Shown piece after piece: positions 34,324-43,027 of a stretch of 64,000 nt of DNA (position 1 is the stretch's first letter; each line of letters begins with the position of its first letter). The position numbers were made by a program, and so were the translations under genes. The DNA comes from Zhihengliuella flava (GTDB lineage Bacteria; Actinomycetota; Actinomycetes; Actinomycetales; Micrococcaceae): contig NZ_JADOTZ010000001.1 in assembly GCF_015751895.1 (NCBI RefSeq), positions 1,364,001 through 1,428,000 of the forward strand, written 5' to 3'. The notes beneath the pieces were generated by a model. That model was not told the origin of the DNA. It searched no databases and saw only the letters and a program-made list of their open reading frames with translations.

Positions 34324-34950
34324 ATGAGGCAACGGCGGGCCCGCTGGCACCGCGCCGTCGCCGCGGCCGCGCTCAGCACGGTGGCCACCGCGTGCGCCCA
34401 CCAATTGGGCGGCGGCGAGTTCCCCCACGTCTGGTTGCTGGCCGCGTCCTTCGCCCTAGCCATCCCGCTGTGCTGGGCCCTCGGCGGGCGCCGCGCCACC
34501 GGCCTCACCGTGGCCATGGCCGTCACCGCCGCGGAGATCGTGCAGCACGTCATCTACTCCCTGCAGGCCGCCCAAGCGATTCACGCGCACGGGCACCTCA
34601 TGCTGTTCATGCACCTCGTCGCCGGCGCCGGCACGTTCGCGTGGCTGCGCGCCACGGAGCACACGCAGCGGCGCATTCTGGACGCCTTGATCATTGGCGC
34701 CGGGGTGCGCCTGAGCACGAGCTGGCATGCCGTGCGCCGAGCGGTCTCGGCCGCACGCGTGCTCCTCGCCCGCTGCTGCGAGGCCCTGCTCACCGGCAGC
34801 CACGCCGCCGGGCTGCGGGCCGCTGCCAATGCCCTGCACTCCGGCTCGCTGGCCCATCGCCGCGCCGCCCACGGCACCACCGCCGAGCACCTCAACCGGC
34901 TCGTCCTGAGCGCCCCCGTCATCCGCCGCGGCCCGCCCGCGTTCTCCTAA
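34324..34950 (+). CDS. Hypothetical membrane protein with a His-rich helix
   Basis: 208 aa, unrecognised. Three or four hydrophobic helices occur in residues 12-105, including AIHAHGHLMLFMHLVAGAG, whose histidines face along one helix. A basic, Ala-rich helical tail follows. An upstream ATG exists, but GGAGG sits four bases before the one at 34324. It precedes ycnI-type and PepSY genes in the same direction; a copper or metal role is only suggested by that context. Confidence 0.65.
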   Translation: MRQRRARWHRAVAAAALSTVATACAHQLGGGEFPHVWLLAASFALAIPLCWALGGRRATGLTVAMAVTAAEIVQHVIYSLQAAQAIHAHGHLMLFMHLVAGAGTFAWLRATEHTQRRILDALIIGAGVRLSTSWHAVRRAVSAARVLLARCCEALLTGSHAAGLRAAANALHSGSLAHRRAAHGTTAEHLNRLVLSAPVIRRGPPAFS

Positions 34951-35076
34951 ACTCACCCCACCCACCGAGCCGCCGCGCCACCGCTCCGGCTCCTTGGCGC
35001 GCCCTGACACCGACCGCTCGATTCCCGGGCACTCCGGCGCGCCCAAAACACCCCTGAGATTCTTCCAAGGAGAACC

Positions 35077-35835
35077 ATGAGCACCATCTTTTCTCAGCCG
35101 GCCCACCGCCGCCCCGCCCGCGCCGCACGCTCAGGCGCTGCCGCCGTCGTTCTGGCCGCCAGCGCCGCCCTGGTGGCGGCCCCCGCGGCGAGCGCGCACG
35201 TAGAACTCGAGGCCACCACGACGGCGGCCGGCGCCTACCCCACCCTGACCTTCGCCATCGGCCACGGCTGCGAGGGCTCCCCCACGGAGTCCGTGACCAT
35301 CGATTTCCCGGAGGAGATCGGCAGCGTCAAGCCGACGGCCAAGCCCGGCTGGGACGTGGAGGTCGCCACGGAGGGCGAGCGGCACAGCGTCACCTACACG
35401 GCCGACGAGCCGCTGCCGGACGAGCTGCGGGACACCGTCTCCGTGGCGGCGCTGCTGCCGCTGGACGGCGAGGCCGGAGACGTGCTGACCTTCGACGTCA
35501 CGCAGACCTGCACCGAGGGCGAGAACCTCTGGAATGAAACCAGCGAGGACGGCGCGGAGCCGGAGTACCCGGCACCGCAGCTGACCCTGACCGCCGCCGA
35601 GGAGGGCGGCTCGCACGGCAGCCACGGCACCACGGAGAACGCTGACGGCGACGCGGCCGGCGCCGAGGAGGGCGGCGAGCACGCCGACCACGGTGGCGAG
35701 GCCAGCGCGGCGGAAACCTCCAGCGCGGATAAGCAGGCCCGGATGATTGCCACGGGCGGGCTCGTGGTCGGCGTCCTCGGCGTCGCCCTCGCCACGGTGG
35801 CGCTGCGGCGCCAGCAGCGCGGGTCCGGGCGGTGA
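35077..35835 (+). CDS. YcnI-family (DUF1775) putative copper-binding protein
   Basis: Exported, membrane-anchored protein of 252 aa. The signal peptide ends SAHVELEA; the mature N-terminal His is the copper ligand in YcnI relatives, and a Trp (PGWDVEV) also matches. A DUF1775 beta domain is followed by an acidic, His-rich stretch (GGSHGSHGTTEN, HADHGGE) and one C-terminal helix. AAGGAG precedes the ATG. Its stop overlaps the PepSY gene start (GTGA). Likely loads or buffers copper at the cell surface. Confidence 0.88.
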   Translation: MSTIFSQPAHRRPARAARSGAAAVVLAASAALVAAPAASAHVELEATTTAAGAYPTLTFAIGHGCEGSPTESVTIDFPEEIGSVKPTAKPGWDVEVATEGERHSVTYTADEPLPDELRDTVSVAALLPLDGEAGDVLTFDVTQTCTEGENLWNETSEDGAEPEYPAPQLTLTAAEEGGSHGSHGTTENADGDAAGAEEGGEHADHGGEASAAETSSADKQARMIATGGLVVGVLGVALATVALRRQQRGSGR

Positions 35836-37199
35836 GGTCCTGGATCGGCCCGCTGGCGCGGCGCCTGCACTTCTACGCGGGGCTCTTCATCGGCCCCTTC
35901 ATCCTCATCGCCGCACTGACCGGCGCCACGTACGCGGTCATGCCCACGGTGGAGAAGGCCCTGTACACCACAGAGCTCTCCGCCCCCGCATACCAGGAGG
36001 CGGGGACGGTGCAGCCGCTGTCCCAGCAGATCGGCGTCGCCGACGAGGTGATGGCGGGCCGCGAGGGGTACGCCCTCGCGGCGGTGCGGCCGGCCCCTGA
36101 GCTCGGCACCACCACGCGGATCATGTACAGCCACCCGGATCTGGAGGCCAGCGAATCCCACGCCGTGTTCGTCGACCCGGTCTCCCTAGAGGTGCGCGGT
36201 CAGGAAACGGTCTACGGCACCAGCGGCGCCCTGCCCGCCCGCACCGCGATCTCCCAGTTCCACCGGCACTTGGGGCTCGGCGAACCCGGGCGCCTGTATA
36301 GCGAGCTCGCCGCCAGCTGGCTGTGGATCGTGGCCCTCGGCGGCCTCGCCCTGTGGATTCTGGGCCGCGCCAGTCGGAGGAAGAAGCGGGCGTCGCGCCC
36401 GCGGGGCCACCGCGCGTCCCGCCTGCACGCCTCACTCGGCGTGTGGGCCCTCCTCGGCGCGTTGTTCCTCTCCGCCACCGGGCTGACGTGGTCCGCTCAC
36501 GCCGGGGCCAACGTCACGGACCTGCGGGCGGCGCTGGGGTGGACGACGCCGTCGGTCTCCACCGGCCTGCCCGCCGCGGAGGCAGCCGACCCCTCAAGCG
36601 GCGGGTCCGTCGACTCCGGAGGCGAAGCACTCACGACGGCGGACACGTTCGACGCCGTGTGGGCCGCGGGCCGGGACGTCAACATCGACACGGACCTCGT
36701 GGAGATCAAGCCCGCCGCCGAGGCGGGGAGCGCGTGGACGGTCACGGAAATCCAGCGGCACTATCCGACGAAGGTGGACTCGGTAGCGGTCGATCCGCGC
36801 ACCCTCGAGGTCGTGGATCAGGTGGACTTCGCGGACTACTCCGTCCCGGCCAAGCTGGCCCGGTGGGGCGTGGACCTGCACATGGGCACCCTGTTCGGCC
36901 TCGCCAATGAGGTGGTGCTGGCCGGCCTGGCCCTGTCCTTCGTGGCGCTCGTCATCCTGGGGTACGCCCTCTGGATCAAGCGGGGCGCCTCCGGTCCGGG
37001 GCGCGCGCCGCGGGCTGGAGCGCTCACGCGGGCACCGTGGTGGGGGCTCGTCCTCGTCCTCGGCGCCGCGGCCGGCATCGGCGTTTTCCTGCCCCTGTTC
37101 GGGCTGAGCTTGGCGGCATTCGTCGTCGTCGACGGCGTGCTGGCGTGGGCGCCGTGGCGCCGCGATCGGAGGCCAACGCCCAGCGCTGAGCTGACCTAA
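35832..37199 (+). CDS. PepSY-associated transmembrane protein
   Basis: 455-aa membrane protein with PepSY_TM architecture: four main helices, the first starting RRLHFYAGLFIGPFILIAALTG, a pair around residues 155-220 (WLWIVALGGLALWILG and HASLGVWALLGALFLSATGLTW), and a last group near the C-terminus. PepSY segments lie outside (VDSVAVDPRTLEVVDQVDF). Paired histidines on helices resemble heme-reductase-like members. The GTG start overlaps the YcnI-type stop, so both act in one pathway, probably copper handling. Confidence 0.85.
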   Translation: MRSWIGPLARRLHFYAGLFIGPFILIAALTGATYAVMPTVEKALYTTELSAPAYQEAGTVQPLSQQIGVADEVMAGREGYALAAVRPAPELGTTTRIMYSHPDLEASESHAVFVDPVSLEVRGQETVYGTSGALPARTAISQFHRHLGLGEPGRLYSELAASWLWIVALGGLALWILGRASRRKKRASRPRGHRASRLHASLGVWALLGALFLSATGLTWSAHAGANVTDLRAALGWTTPSVSTGLPAAEAADPSSGGSVDSGGEALTTADTFDAVWAAGRDVNIDTDLVEIKPAAEAGSAWTVTEIQRHYPTKVDSVAVDPRTLEVVDQVDFADYSVPAKLARWGVDLHMGTLFGLANEVVLAGLALSFVALVILGYALWIKRGASGPGRAPRAGALTRAPWWGLVLVLGAAAGIGVFLPLFGLSLAAFVVVDGVLAWAPWRRDRRPTPSAELT

Positions 37200-37295
37200 C
37201 CGGGCAGCGGCACCCTCCGGGCGCGGCGGGGCGCCGGGCCACAATCCGGCCCCGCGCCCCGCTCTGTGCGCCCGCGAGTCGCTAGGCTGGAGCCG

Positions 37296-37949
37296 ATGGA
37301 CGCCACGAACGCCGCTACACCTGCCACCGTCTCGCGGGTCGCCCGCTGGGAGCGGGCCACCGAGGCGCCCCTGATCGTGCTCTCGCTCGCCTTCCTCATC
37401 GCCTACGCCTGGCCGGTGCTGGACCCCGAGCTGCCGCGCGGAACGCAGGTGCTGTTGCGCACGGTGAATCAGGTGGTGTGGGGCGTCTTCGCCCTCGACT
37501 TCCTCCTCCGCGTGCTGCTCGCTCGGCGGCGGCTGCGCTACATCGGCAGGCACTGGTACGACGTGGCCATGATTGCCATCCCGATCTTCCGGCCCCTGCG
37601 CCTGCTGCGGGTCTTCCGCCTGCTCAGCTCCGTTGGGCTGGTCAACCGGACCAGCATCTACGTCGCCTCCACCGCGCTCGTGTGCATTTTCTTGGGCGCC
37701 CTCGCCGTCCTCGACGCCGAACAGAGCGCGCCCGGCGCCAACATCACCGAGTTCGGCGACGCACTCTGGTGGGCGATTGTCACCAGCGCGACCGTGGGTT
37801 ACGGCGACTTCTACCCCGTCACCGGCGCCGGGCGTGCCATCGCCGTCGTCCTCATGCTCAGCGGGATCGCCCTGCTGGGCTCGATCACCGCCGGCGTCGC
37901 CTCCTGGGCCGTGACCAGCGTGGAGCACCAGGACACGGACGCGGACTGA
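37296..37949 (+). CDS. Voltage-gated-like potassium channel
   Basis: 217 aa, six-helix ion channel. The selectivity filter is SATVGYGDFYPVTGAG, preceded by a pore helix (DALWWAIVT), and an S4-like positively charged helix RPLRLLRVFRLLSSVG is present. The ATG at 37296 follows TAGGCT by seven bases; GGAG within that spacer could also serve as ribosome site. No ligand-binding domain is attached. Stand-alone gene. Confidence 0.88.
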   Translation: MDATNAATPATVSRVARWERATEAPLIVLSLAFLIAYAWPVLDPELPRGTQVLLRTVNQVVWGVFALDFLLRVLLARRRLRYIGRHWYDVAMIAIPIFRPLRLLRVFRLLSSVGLVNRTSIYVASTALVCIFLGALAVLDAEQSAPGANITEFGDALWWAIVTSATVGYGDFYPVTGAGRAIAVVLMLSGIALLGSITAGVASWAVTSVEHQDTDAD

Positions 37950-38050
37950 TCCGCCCCTCGGGGCCCGGCCGCGGCGCCGTGCCGGGAACAATGCTGCAAG
38001 GGCACGCGTTGTCCGAAAGGTAAGCGCGACTACCACCGAAGGAGCAGCAT

Positions 38051-38698
38051 ATGAAGATCGCCCTCATCGGAGGACACGGCAAGGTGGCCCTGCGGGCCGC
38101 ACCGGAGCTGGTCAACCGCGGACATCAGGTGACGTCCTTCTACCGCAACCCGGAGCACACGGGAGACGTGAACGCCACGGGTGCCACCGCCGTCGTGCTG
38201 GACATCGCCTCGGCGAGCCAGCAGGAGCTGGCGGACGCCTTCGAGGGACACGACGCCGTGGTGTTCTCCGCGGGCGCCGGCGGCGGGTCCGCCGAGCGCA
38301 CGTACGCGGTGGACCGCGACGCCGCCATCCGCACCATGGACGCGGCGGAGCAGGCGGGCGTGAAGCGCTACGTCATGGTGTCCTTCGCGACTGCGGATGA
38401 GAAGTACTTGGTCCCCGAGGACGATTCGTTCTACCCGTACATGGCCTCCAAGATCGCCGCGGACCGCCACCTGCGGGAGTCGAATCTGGACTGGACCATT
38501 CTGGGCCCCGGCCGCCTCACGCTGGAGGAGCCGAGCGGGGAGATCGAGGTGCTGGACGAGCCGGGCGAGAACACCGACACCTCGCGCGGGAACGTGGCCC
38601 TGACCATTGTGCAGGCGCTGCTCAACGACTCCACGATCGGCCGCACCATCAACTACCGAGACGGCTCCACCCCGCTGGTGGAGGTCTTCGCCTCCTAG
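38051..38698 (+). CDS. NAD(P)H-binding atypical SDR
   Basis: 215 aa, NmrA/YwnB-like oxidoreductase. N-terminal ALIGGHGKVALRAAPEL is the nucleotide-binding loop, then SFYRNPEH, YVMVSFATAD and YMASKIAADRHLRES with Tyr/Lys in the SDR positions, and WTILGPGRLT. AAGGAG lies seven bases before the ATG. Substrate unknown; members sense redox state or reduce quinones. Followed by a strong hairpin terminator. Confidence 0.85.
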   Translation: MKIALIGGHGKVALRAAPELVNRGHQVTSFYRNPEHTGDVNATGATAVVLDIASASQQELADAFEGHDAVVFSAGAGGGSAERTYAVDRDAAIRTMDAAEQAGVKRYVMVSFATADEKYLVPEDDSFYPYMASKIAADRHLRESNLDWTILGPGRLTLEEPSGEIEVLDEPGENTDTSRGNVALTIVQALLNDSTIGRTINYRDGSTPLVEVFAS

Positions 38699-38723
38699 GA
38701 CCCCTTCGGTCGAGAACCCCTTC

Positions 38724-38751
38724 GGTGCGGCGCCCGCTCGGGCGCCGCACC
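38724..38751. terminator. Perfect 12-bp hairpin between convergent genes
   Basis: GGTGCGGCGCCC, loop GCTC, GGGCGCCGCACC. It lies 26 bp after the SDR stop and 21 bp from the end of the convergent MFS gene, so it can terminate both directions. No T-tract. Confidence 0.75.
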
Positions 38752-38771
38752 GCTGGTTCGCCGGGCCCGCG

Positions 38772-40001
38772 CTAGCCGTTGAGGCGGCGCCGCCGGCGCA
38801 CCAGCAAGTAGCCCGCCAACCCGGCACAGGCCGCGTAGGCCACGGCGACGGCAATCCAACCGGCCGCGAATCCGCCGGGCGAGCCCAGCAGGGCGCCCAT
38901 GATCAGCGGGCCCAAAGTGAACCCGGCGAACATCCCCGCGGAGACGCGCCCGCTCGCCGAGGCCATGGACCCGGCCGGGATGCTCCGCAGCAGCGCCGCC
39001 ATCAACACCACCGAGACGCCCAAGGCGCTCGCACCGTGCAGTGCCACGGCGAGCCACAAGAGGGCCGCCGCGCCCGTCACGTGCGCGGCGAAGAACGCTC
39101 CGGCACCGGCCAGCGCCGTCAGCGCCAAGACGAGCAACAGCGCCGGGGCCGCCACCCCACGCCCCATGACGCGGCCCCAGCCGATGCGCGCGGTCACGCC
39201 GATCGCCCCGGCCACCGCGGCCGTGGCGCCACCGGCCACCAGGGAGAAGCCCAGCTCCCGCACCGCGAACAGGGGCACGTAGACGTTGGTGGCCTGGACG
39301 ACGAGCCCGTTGAGGAACCCGAACGCCGCGAGCGCCCACACCACAAACCCGGCCGACGGCGTCGTGCCCGCAGCGGCGGGCGTCGCGGCTGGGGCGGGGG
39401 CCAGCTCCGGCGCCGGCGCCGGCGCCGGCGCCAGGATGGCGGTGCGGCCGAGGCTCCGCACGGCCAGTGCGGCGAGGACGACGGCGAGGCCCACGCCCAG
39501 CGCGGAGGCACCGCGCCAGCCCCACAACACCGCGACGGCGGGAAAGGCCAGCGAGGCGATGAGCTGGGCCGCCTGCACCCCGGACTGCTTGATGCCGGTC
39601 CAGCCGATGCGCTGGCGGGCGGGGACACGCTCGATCAGGATCCGGTTCGTGACGCCGTTCGGAAAGGACTGGGCAAACCCGGTCAGGCCTGCGGCGATCA
39701 GCAAAGCCGTCAATCCTTGTGCGAGCGACGCGACCGCGAGGGCCGCCGCGGCGAGCCCAAAGATCGCGAGCATCAGCGTGCGGTCAGGCTGCCGGTCCGC
39801 GAACCGCCCCAGCAGCGCGTTACCGAGGGTGGCGCACCCAAAACACGTGGTGGCCAGCAGGCCGAACTGCGCCTCGGTCAGCCCGAGGTCGGACATCACC
39901 AGGTCGCTGGTGGCGCTCAGCCCATAAATGAGCAGCGTGCCGATGCCCACGGAGCCGATTAAGGCCGCGAGCAGCCCCGGACCGGCGGCCCGTGCGGGCA
40001 C
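38772..40001 (-). CDS. MFS transporter
   Basis: 409 aa with 12 predicted helices split by an Ala/Pro-rich cytoplasmic loop (PAPAPAPELAPAPAATPAA). Motif A-like region GRFADRQPDRTLM. The GTG start lies two bases after the stop of the CitE-like gene, so the two are co-expressed; the carrier may move the substrate or product of that lyase. Family CynX/NNP-like by feel only, substrate unknown. Confidence 0.82.
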   Translation of the reverse strand: MPARAAGPGLLAALIGSVGIGTLLIYGLSATSDLVMSDLGLTEAQFGLLATTCFGCATLGNALLGRFADRQPDRTLMLAIFGLAAAALAVASLAQGLTALLIAAGLTGFAQSFPNGVTNRILIERVPARQRIGWTGIKQSGVQAAQLIASLAFPAVAVLWGWRGASALGVGLAVVLAALAVRSLGRTAILAPAPAPAPELAPAPAATPAAAGTTPSAGFVVWALAAFGFLNGLVVQATNVYVPLFAVRELGFSLVAGGATAAVAGAIGVTARIGWGRVMGRGVAAPALLLVLALTALAGAGAFFAAHVTGAAALLWLAVALHGASALGVSVVLMAALLRSIPAGSMASASGRVSAGMFAGFTLGPLIMGALLGSPGGFAAGWIAVAVAYAACAGLAGYLLVRRRRRLNG

Positions 40002-40003
40002 GG

Positions 40004-40849
40004 CTAGGCGTTCCAGAGGCCGTAGGACTCCGCGAGGTCGGCAATTTTCTGGGCACGGGCCAGGCGGGGCAGGTAGGAGCCGTCGCCGATGGCGCCGCCG
40101 GCCGCGTGGGCGTCCAGCAGGTCCTTGGCCCAGTGGAGCTCGTCCTCGCTCGGCGAGAGGGCCTTGTTCACGTCCTCCACCTGCGTGGCGGTGAGCGCCA
40201 GCTTGCCCGTCATGCCCATCTTGGCCGTGATTTCGCCGTCGGCGTGCACCTGCTCCGGGCCGGCCGTCGCCGCGGAGGGGCCATCGATGGGGCCGGGCAG
40301 CCGGCCCACGCGGGACGCGACCACCAGCTTGCCGCGGGCGTAGGCCAGGCCCATCGGGTCATCGGAGACGCCGGTGTCCTTGCGGAAGTCGTTGGTGCCA
40401 AACGCCAGGCGGAAGGTGCCCGGGGCGGAGGCGATCGCCGTCGCGTTTTCGATGCCCACGGCGGACTCGATCAGCGCGAGCACCGGCGTGCCCGCCTGCA
40501 AGCGCATGGCGGTGTAGGCGACCTGCTCCGGCTTCTCGCTCATGGCCAGCATGACGCCGCGCAGGCCCTTGGTCTTGGACAGGGCCGCGAGGTCCTCGGC
40601 CCAGAAGTCGGTGTAGATGGCGTTGACGCGCACCCAGGCCGTCATGCCGTTGTTGAGGGCGTCCACCACGTGCTCGCGCGCGGCGTCCTTCGCATCGTCC
40701 GGCACCGCAGCTTCCATATCGAAGATCACGGAGTCCGCCTCGGACGCGAGGGCCGGCGCGAACTGCTCGGGTTTGGCCGCGTTCACCAGCAACCAAGAGC
40801 GGGACAACTTAGCGGGCAACGCTGCCGCGCGACGATTACGCAAGGACAT
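40004..40849 (-). CDS. CitE-like HpcH/HpaI-family lyase
   Basis: 281-aa TIM-barrel protein related to the citrate lyase beta subunit, malyl-CoA and citramalyl-CoA lyases. RSWLLVNAAKPEQ at the N-terminus, SVIFDMEAAVPDDAK with the metal-binding acidic pair, VRVNAIYTDFWAEDL, VLALIESAVGIENA and FRLAFGTNDFRKDTG. No citrate lyase alpha or gamma genes are present, so a stand-alone CoA-thioester lyase is more likely. First gene of an operon with the MFS carrier. Confidence 0.85.
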   Translation of the reverse strand: MSLRNRRAAALPAKLSRSWLLVNAAKPEQFAPALASEADSVIFDMEAAVPDDAKDAAREHVVDALNNGMTAWVRVNAIYTDFWAEDLAALSKTKGLRGVMLAMSEKPEQVAYTAMRLQAGTPVLALIESAVGIENATAIASAPGTFRLAFGTNDFRKDTGVSDDPMGLAYARGKLVVASRVGRLPGPIDGPSAATAGPEQVHADGEITAKMGMTGKLALTATQVEDVNKALSPSEDELHWAKDLLDAHAAGGAIGDGSYLPRLARAQKIADLAESYGLWNA

Positions 40850-40925
40850 GCCCCCAGCCTATCGGCCCACGGCTCGTGCGCTCTATTTTCGGCCATATTC
40901 GTCATTGGTTTCGCCGCGCACGCGC

Positions 40926-40961
40926 GGATCGCCCGCCATCCGGAAAGACGGCGGGCGATCC
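40926..40961 (-). terminator. Hairpin terminator 2 after the malic enzyme gene
   Basis: GGATCGCCCGCC and GGCGGGCGATCC form a perfect 12-bp stem around a 12-base loop. It follows directly after another hairpin, giving a tandem terminator downstream of the minus-strand malic enzyme gene. Confidence 0.65.
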
Positions 40962-40963
40962 AT

Positions 40964-40993
40964 GACGACGCCGGCGGGCCGGCCGGCGTCGTC
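40964..40993 (-). terminator. Hairpin terminator 1 after the malic enzyme gene
   Basis: GACGACGCCGG and CCGGCGTCGTC form a perfect 11-bp stem around CGGGCCGG, starting three bases beyond the stop codon of the malic enzyme gene. Confidence 0.65.
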
Positions 40994-40996
40994 CTG

Positions 40997-42175
40997 CTAG
41001 CCCTGCGCCGGCTGGGAGGCGAGCGCCACGGCGTGGGCCACCGCCGGGCCGACGCGCGGGTCCAGCGGGGACGGCACAATGTAGTCCGGGCTCAACTTGT
41101 CTTGGGCCAGCTCGGCGATGGCCTCGGCCGCGGCCAGCTTCATCTCCGCGGTGATCCGGCGCGCACCGGCGTCGAGCGCCCCGCGGAAGATGCCCGGGAA
41201 CGCCAGCACATTGTTGATCTGGTTCGGGAAGTCGGAACGCCCGGTGGCCACCACGGCGGCGTGCCGCGCCGCGACGTCCGGCATCACCTCGGGGTCCGGG
41301 TTGGACAGCGCGAAGATGATGGCCTCCTCCTTCATCCGCGCCACGTCCTCCTCGCAGATTTTCGAGGACGAGACCCCGACGAGCGCGTCCGCATCCTCCA
41401 GCGCGTCGGCAATGCCGCCCACCACGTGGGTGGTATTGGTCTTCGCCGCGTACTCCGCCTTGATCGGCGTGAGGTCCGTGCGGTCGCGGTGAATGATGCC
41501 GCGCGAATCCGTCAGGATGACGTCACCGATCCCGCGCGCGAGCAGGATGTCGGCGATCGCGATGCCGGCCGAGCCCGCGCCGGCCACCACCACCCGCATG
41601 TCCTTAAACTGACGCCCGGTCAGCGTGGCCGCGTTGGTGAGGGCGGCTAGGACGACGACGGCGGTGCCGTGCTGGTCGTCGTGCATCACCGGGCAGTCCA
41701 GCGCCTCGATGACCTTCTGCTCCAGCTCGAAGCAGCGCGGTGCCGCGATGTCCTCTAGGTTCACGGCGCCGAAGCTGGGGCGCAGGCGCACCAGCGTCTC
41801 GACGATCTCATCCACGTCCGTCGTGTCGAGGACCAGCGGGATGGAGTTCAGCCCACCGAACTCGCGGAATAGCGCGGACTTCCCCTCCATGACGGGGAGC
41901 GAGGCGGCGGCCCCAATGTTGCCGAGGCCCAGCACCGCGGTGCCGTCAGAGACGACGGCGACGAGGCGGGAGGCCCACGTGTGGGTGGCGTGCTTGCCGG
42001 GATCGTCGGCGATGGCCCGGGACACTTGGGCCACGCCGGGCGTATAGGCGATCGACAGGGCGCGCTTGGAATCCAGCGGCATCGTGGTTTCAACGGAGAG
42101 CTTGCCGCCCTCGTGACTGGCGAAAACTTCCTGGTCGGTAATCTGCGTCGACTCAGTGGTGGCGGAAACGGTCAT
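40997..42175 (-). CDS. NAD(P)-dependent malic enzyme
   Basis: Oxidative decarboxylation of malate to pyruvate, 392 aa, short prokaryotic form without a phosphotransacetylase tail. SIAYTPGVAQV with the catalytic Tyr, SDGTAVLGLGNIG, NLEDIAAPRCFELE metal site, HDDQHGTAVV, the dinucleotide loop VVAGAGSAGIAIADIL and ALSNPDPEVMPD. The ATG at 42175 has GAGGAG upstream. It stands alone with a tandem terminator; pyruvate and NADPH supply is the expected role. Confidence 0.93.
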   Translation of the reverse strand: MTVSATTESTQITDQEVFASHEGGKLSVETTMPLDSKRALSIAYTPGVAQVSRAIADDPGKHATHTWASRLVAVVSDGTAVLGLGNIGAAASLPVMEGKSALFREFGGLNSIPLVLDTTDVDEIVETLVRLRPSFGAVNLEDIAAPRCFELEQKVIEALDCPVMHDDQHGTAVVVLAALTNAATLTGRQFKDMRVVVAGAGSAGIAIADILLARGIGDVILTDSRGIIHRDRTDLTPIKAEYAAKTNTTHVVGGIADALEDADALVGVSSSKICEEDVARMKEEAIIFALSNPDPEVMPDVAARHAAVVATGRSDFPNQINNVLAFPGIFRGALDAGARRITAEMKLAAAEAIAELAQDKLSPDYIVPSPLDPRVGPAVAHAVALASQPAQG

Positions 42176-42391
42176 GAGAGTGCTCCTCAAACAAGCAGGC
42201 AAGAAAGGGCTGATCAGGCGCACCCTGAAAGCATGCGGGTGCCCTGGCAAGGCTGCGCTGCGTCTCGAGGTCATCGGCGACGTCAGTGGCGCAGTGGTCA
42301 GTACTTTCTTTAGACCGTGCCTCTACCGTACGTGGTGAGGGCCACAGACTTCCACCCCGGATGACGCGCCGTGGCCCGGCGCCACCGGGCG

Positions 42392-43027
42392 TCAGCGGCT
42401 AGCAGGGGCGGCATCGAGGCTGCCCAGAATCGTCCGCACGCACGCCTCGACGCTGTGCTCCGCCGCGAACACCTGCCGGTCCCGAGCTAGCAGGAGCGTG
42501 GAGCCAAAGATCGCGGATGCGGTGACGTCCACGGTCTCCGCGATGTGGGGGCCGTGGACCGCGCCGCGCTCGGCGAACACCGCCGCCACCGACTCGCGCA
42601 CCACGCCCAGCACGTCGGCGCGCATCGTCACCAGGACCTCGCGCCAGTCGCTCGGTTCCCGCCACATCTCGCTGATCCACAGCTGGGCGAAGGCCGGGTA
42701 GTCTTCGACGAAGAGCAGTGCGGCGCGCACCATGGCCGCCATCCTCTCGCGCGCCGAGTCCGACGCCGGCCCGGCGGCCGCGTGGAGGCGGTCCAGCAGG
42801 ATGTCCGTGCCGAAGCGCAGCAACTGCCCGATGAGGTCCGATTTGGAGCCGAAGTTGTAGTAGACGCTGCCCTTGGAGACTCCGGCGGCCGCGGCGATCT
42901 CATCCACCGTCACCGCGTGGTGGCCCCGCTGACCGATCAGTGCCAGCGAGGCCTCGAAGATCTTCAGCCGGGTCGCGTTGGTGCGGGCGGGGCGGCGGAC
43001 GACGCCGTCGTGCTGTGCCGCGCTCAT
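42392..43027 (-). CDS. TetR-family regulator of the YhgE operon
   Basis: 211 aa. TetR helix-turn-helix HAVTVDEIAAAAGVSKGSVYYNFGSKSDLIGQLL split over residues 36-70, then a helical ligand domain with WISEMWREPSDW. The start overlaps the YhgE/Pip stop (ATGA), making it the third gene of an operon. A perfect 16-bp dyad at the operon promoter (45880-45895) is the probable binding site, giving feedback control. Confidence 0.88.
   Translation of the reverse strand: MSAAQHDGVVRRPARTNATRLKIFEASLALIGQRGHHAVTVDEIAAAAGVSKGSVYYNFGSKSDLIGQLLRFGTDILLDRLHAAAGPASDSARERMAAMVRAALLFVEDYPAFAQLWISEMWREPSDWREVLVTMRADVLGVVRESVAAVFAERGAVHGPHIAETVDVTASAIFGSTLLLARDRQVFAAEHSVEACVRTILGSLDAAPASR

Noticed and set aside
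39400-39432. GGCGCCGGCGCC-type simple repeat within the MFS gene
   Set aside because: It encodes the Ala/Pro linker between the two halves of the transporter and is ordinary low-complexity coding sequence.
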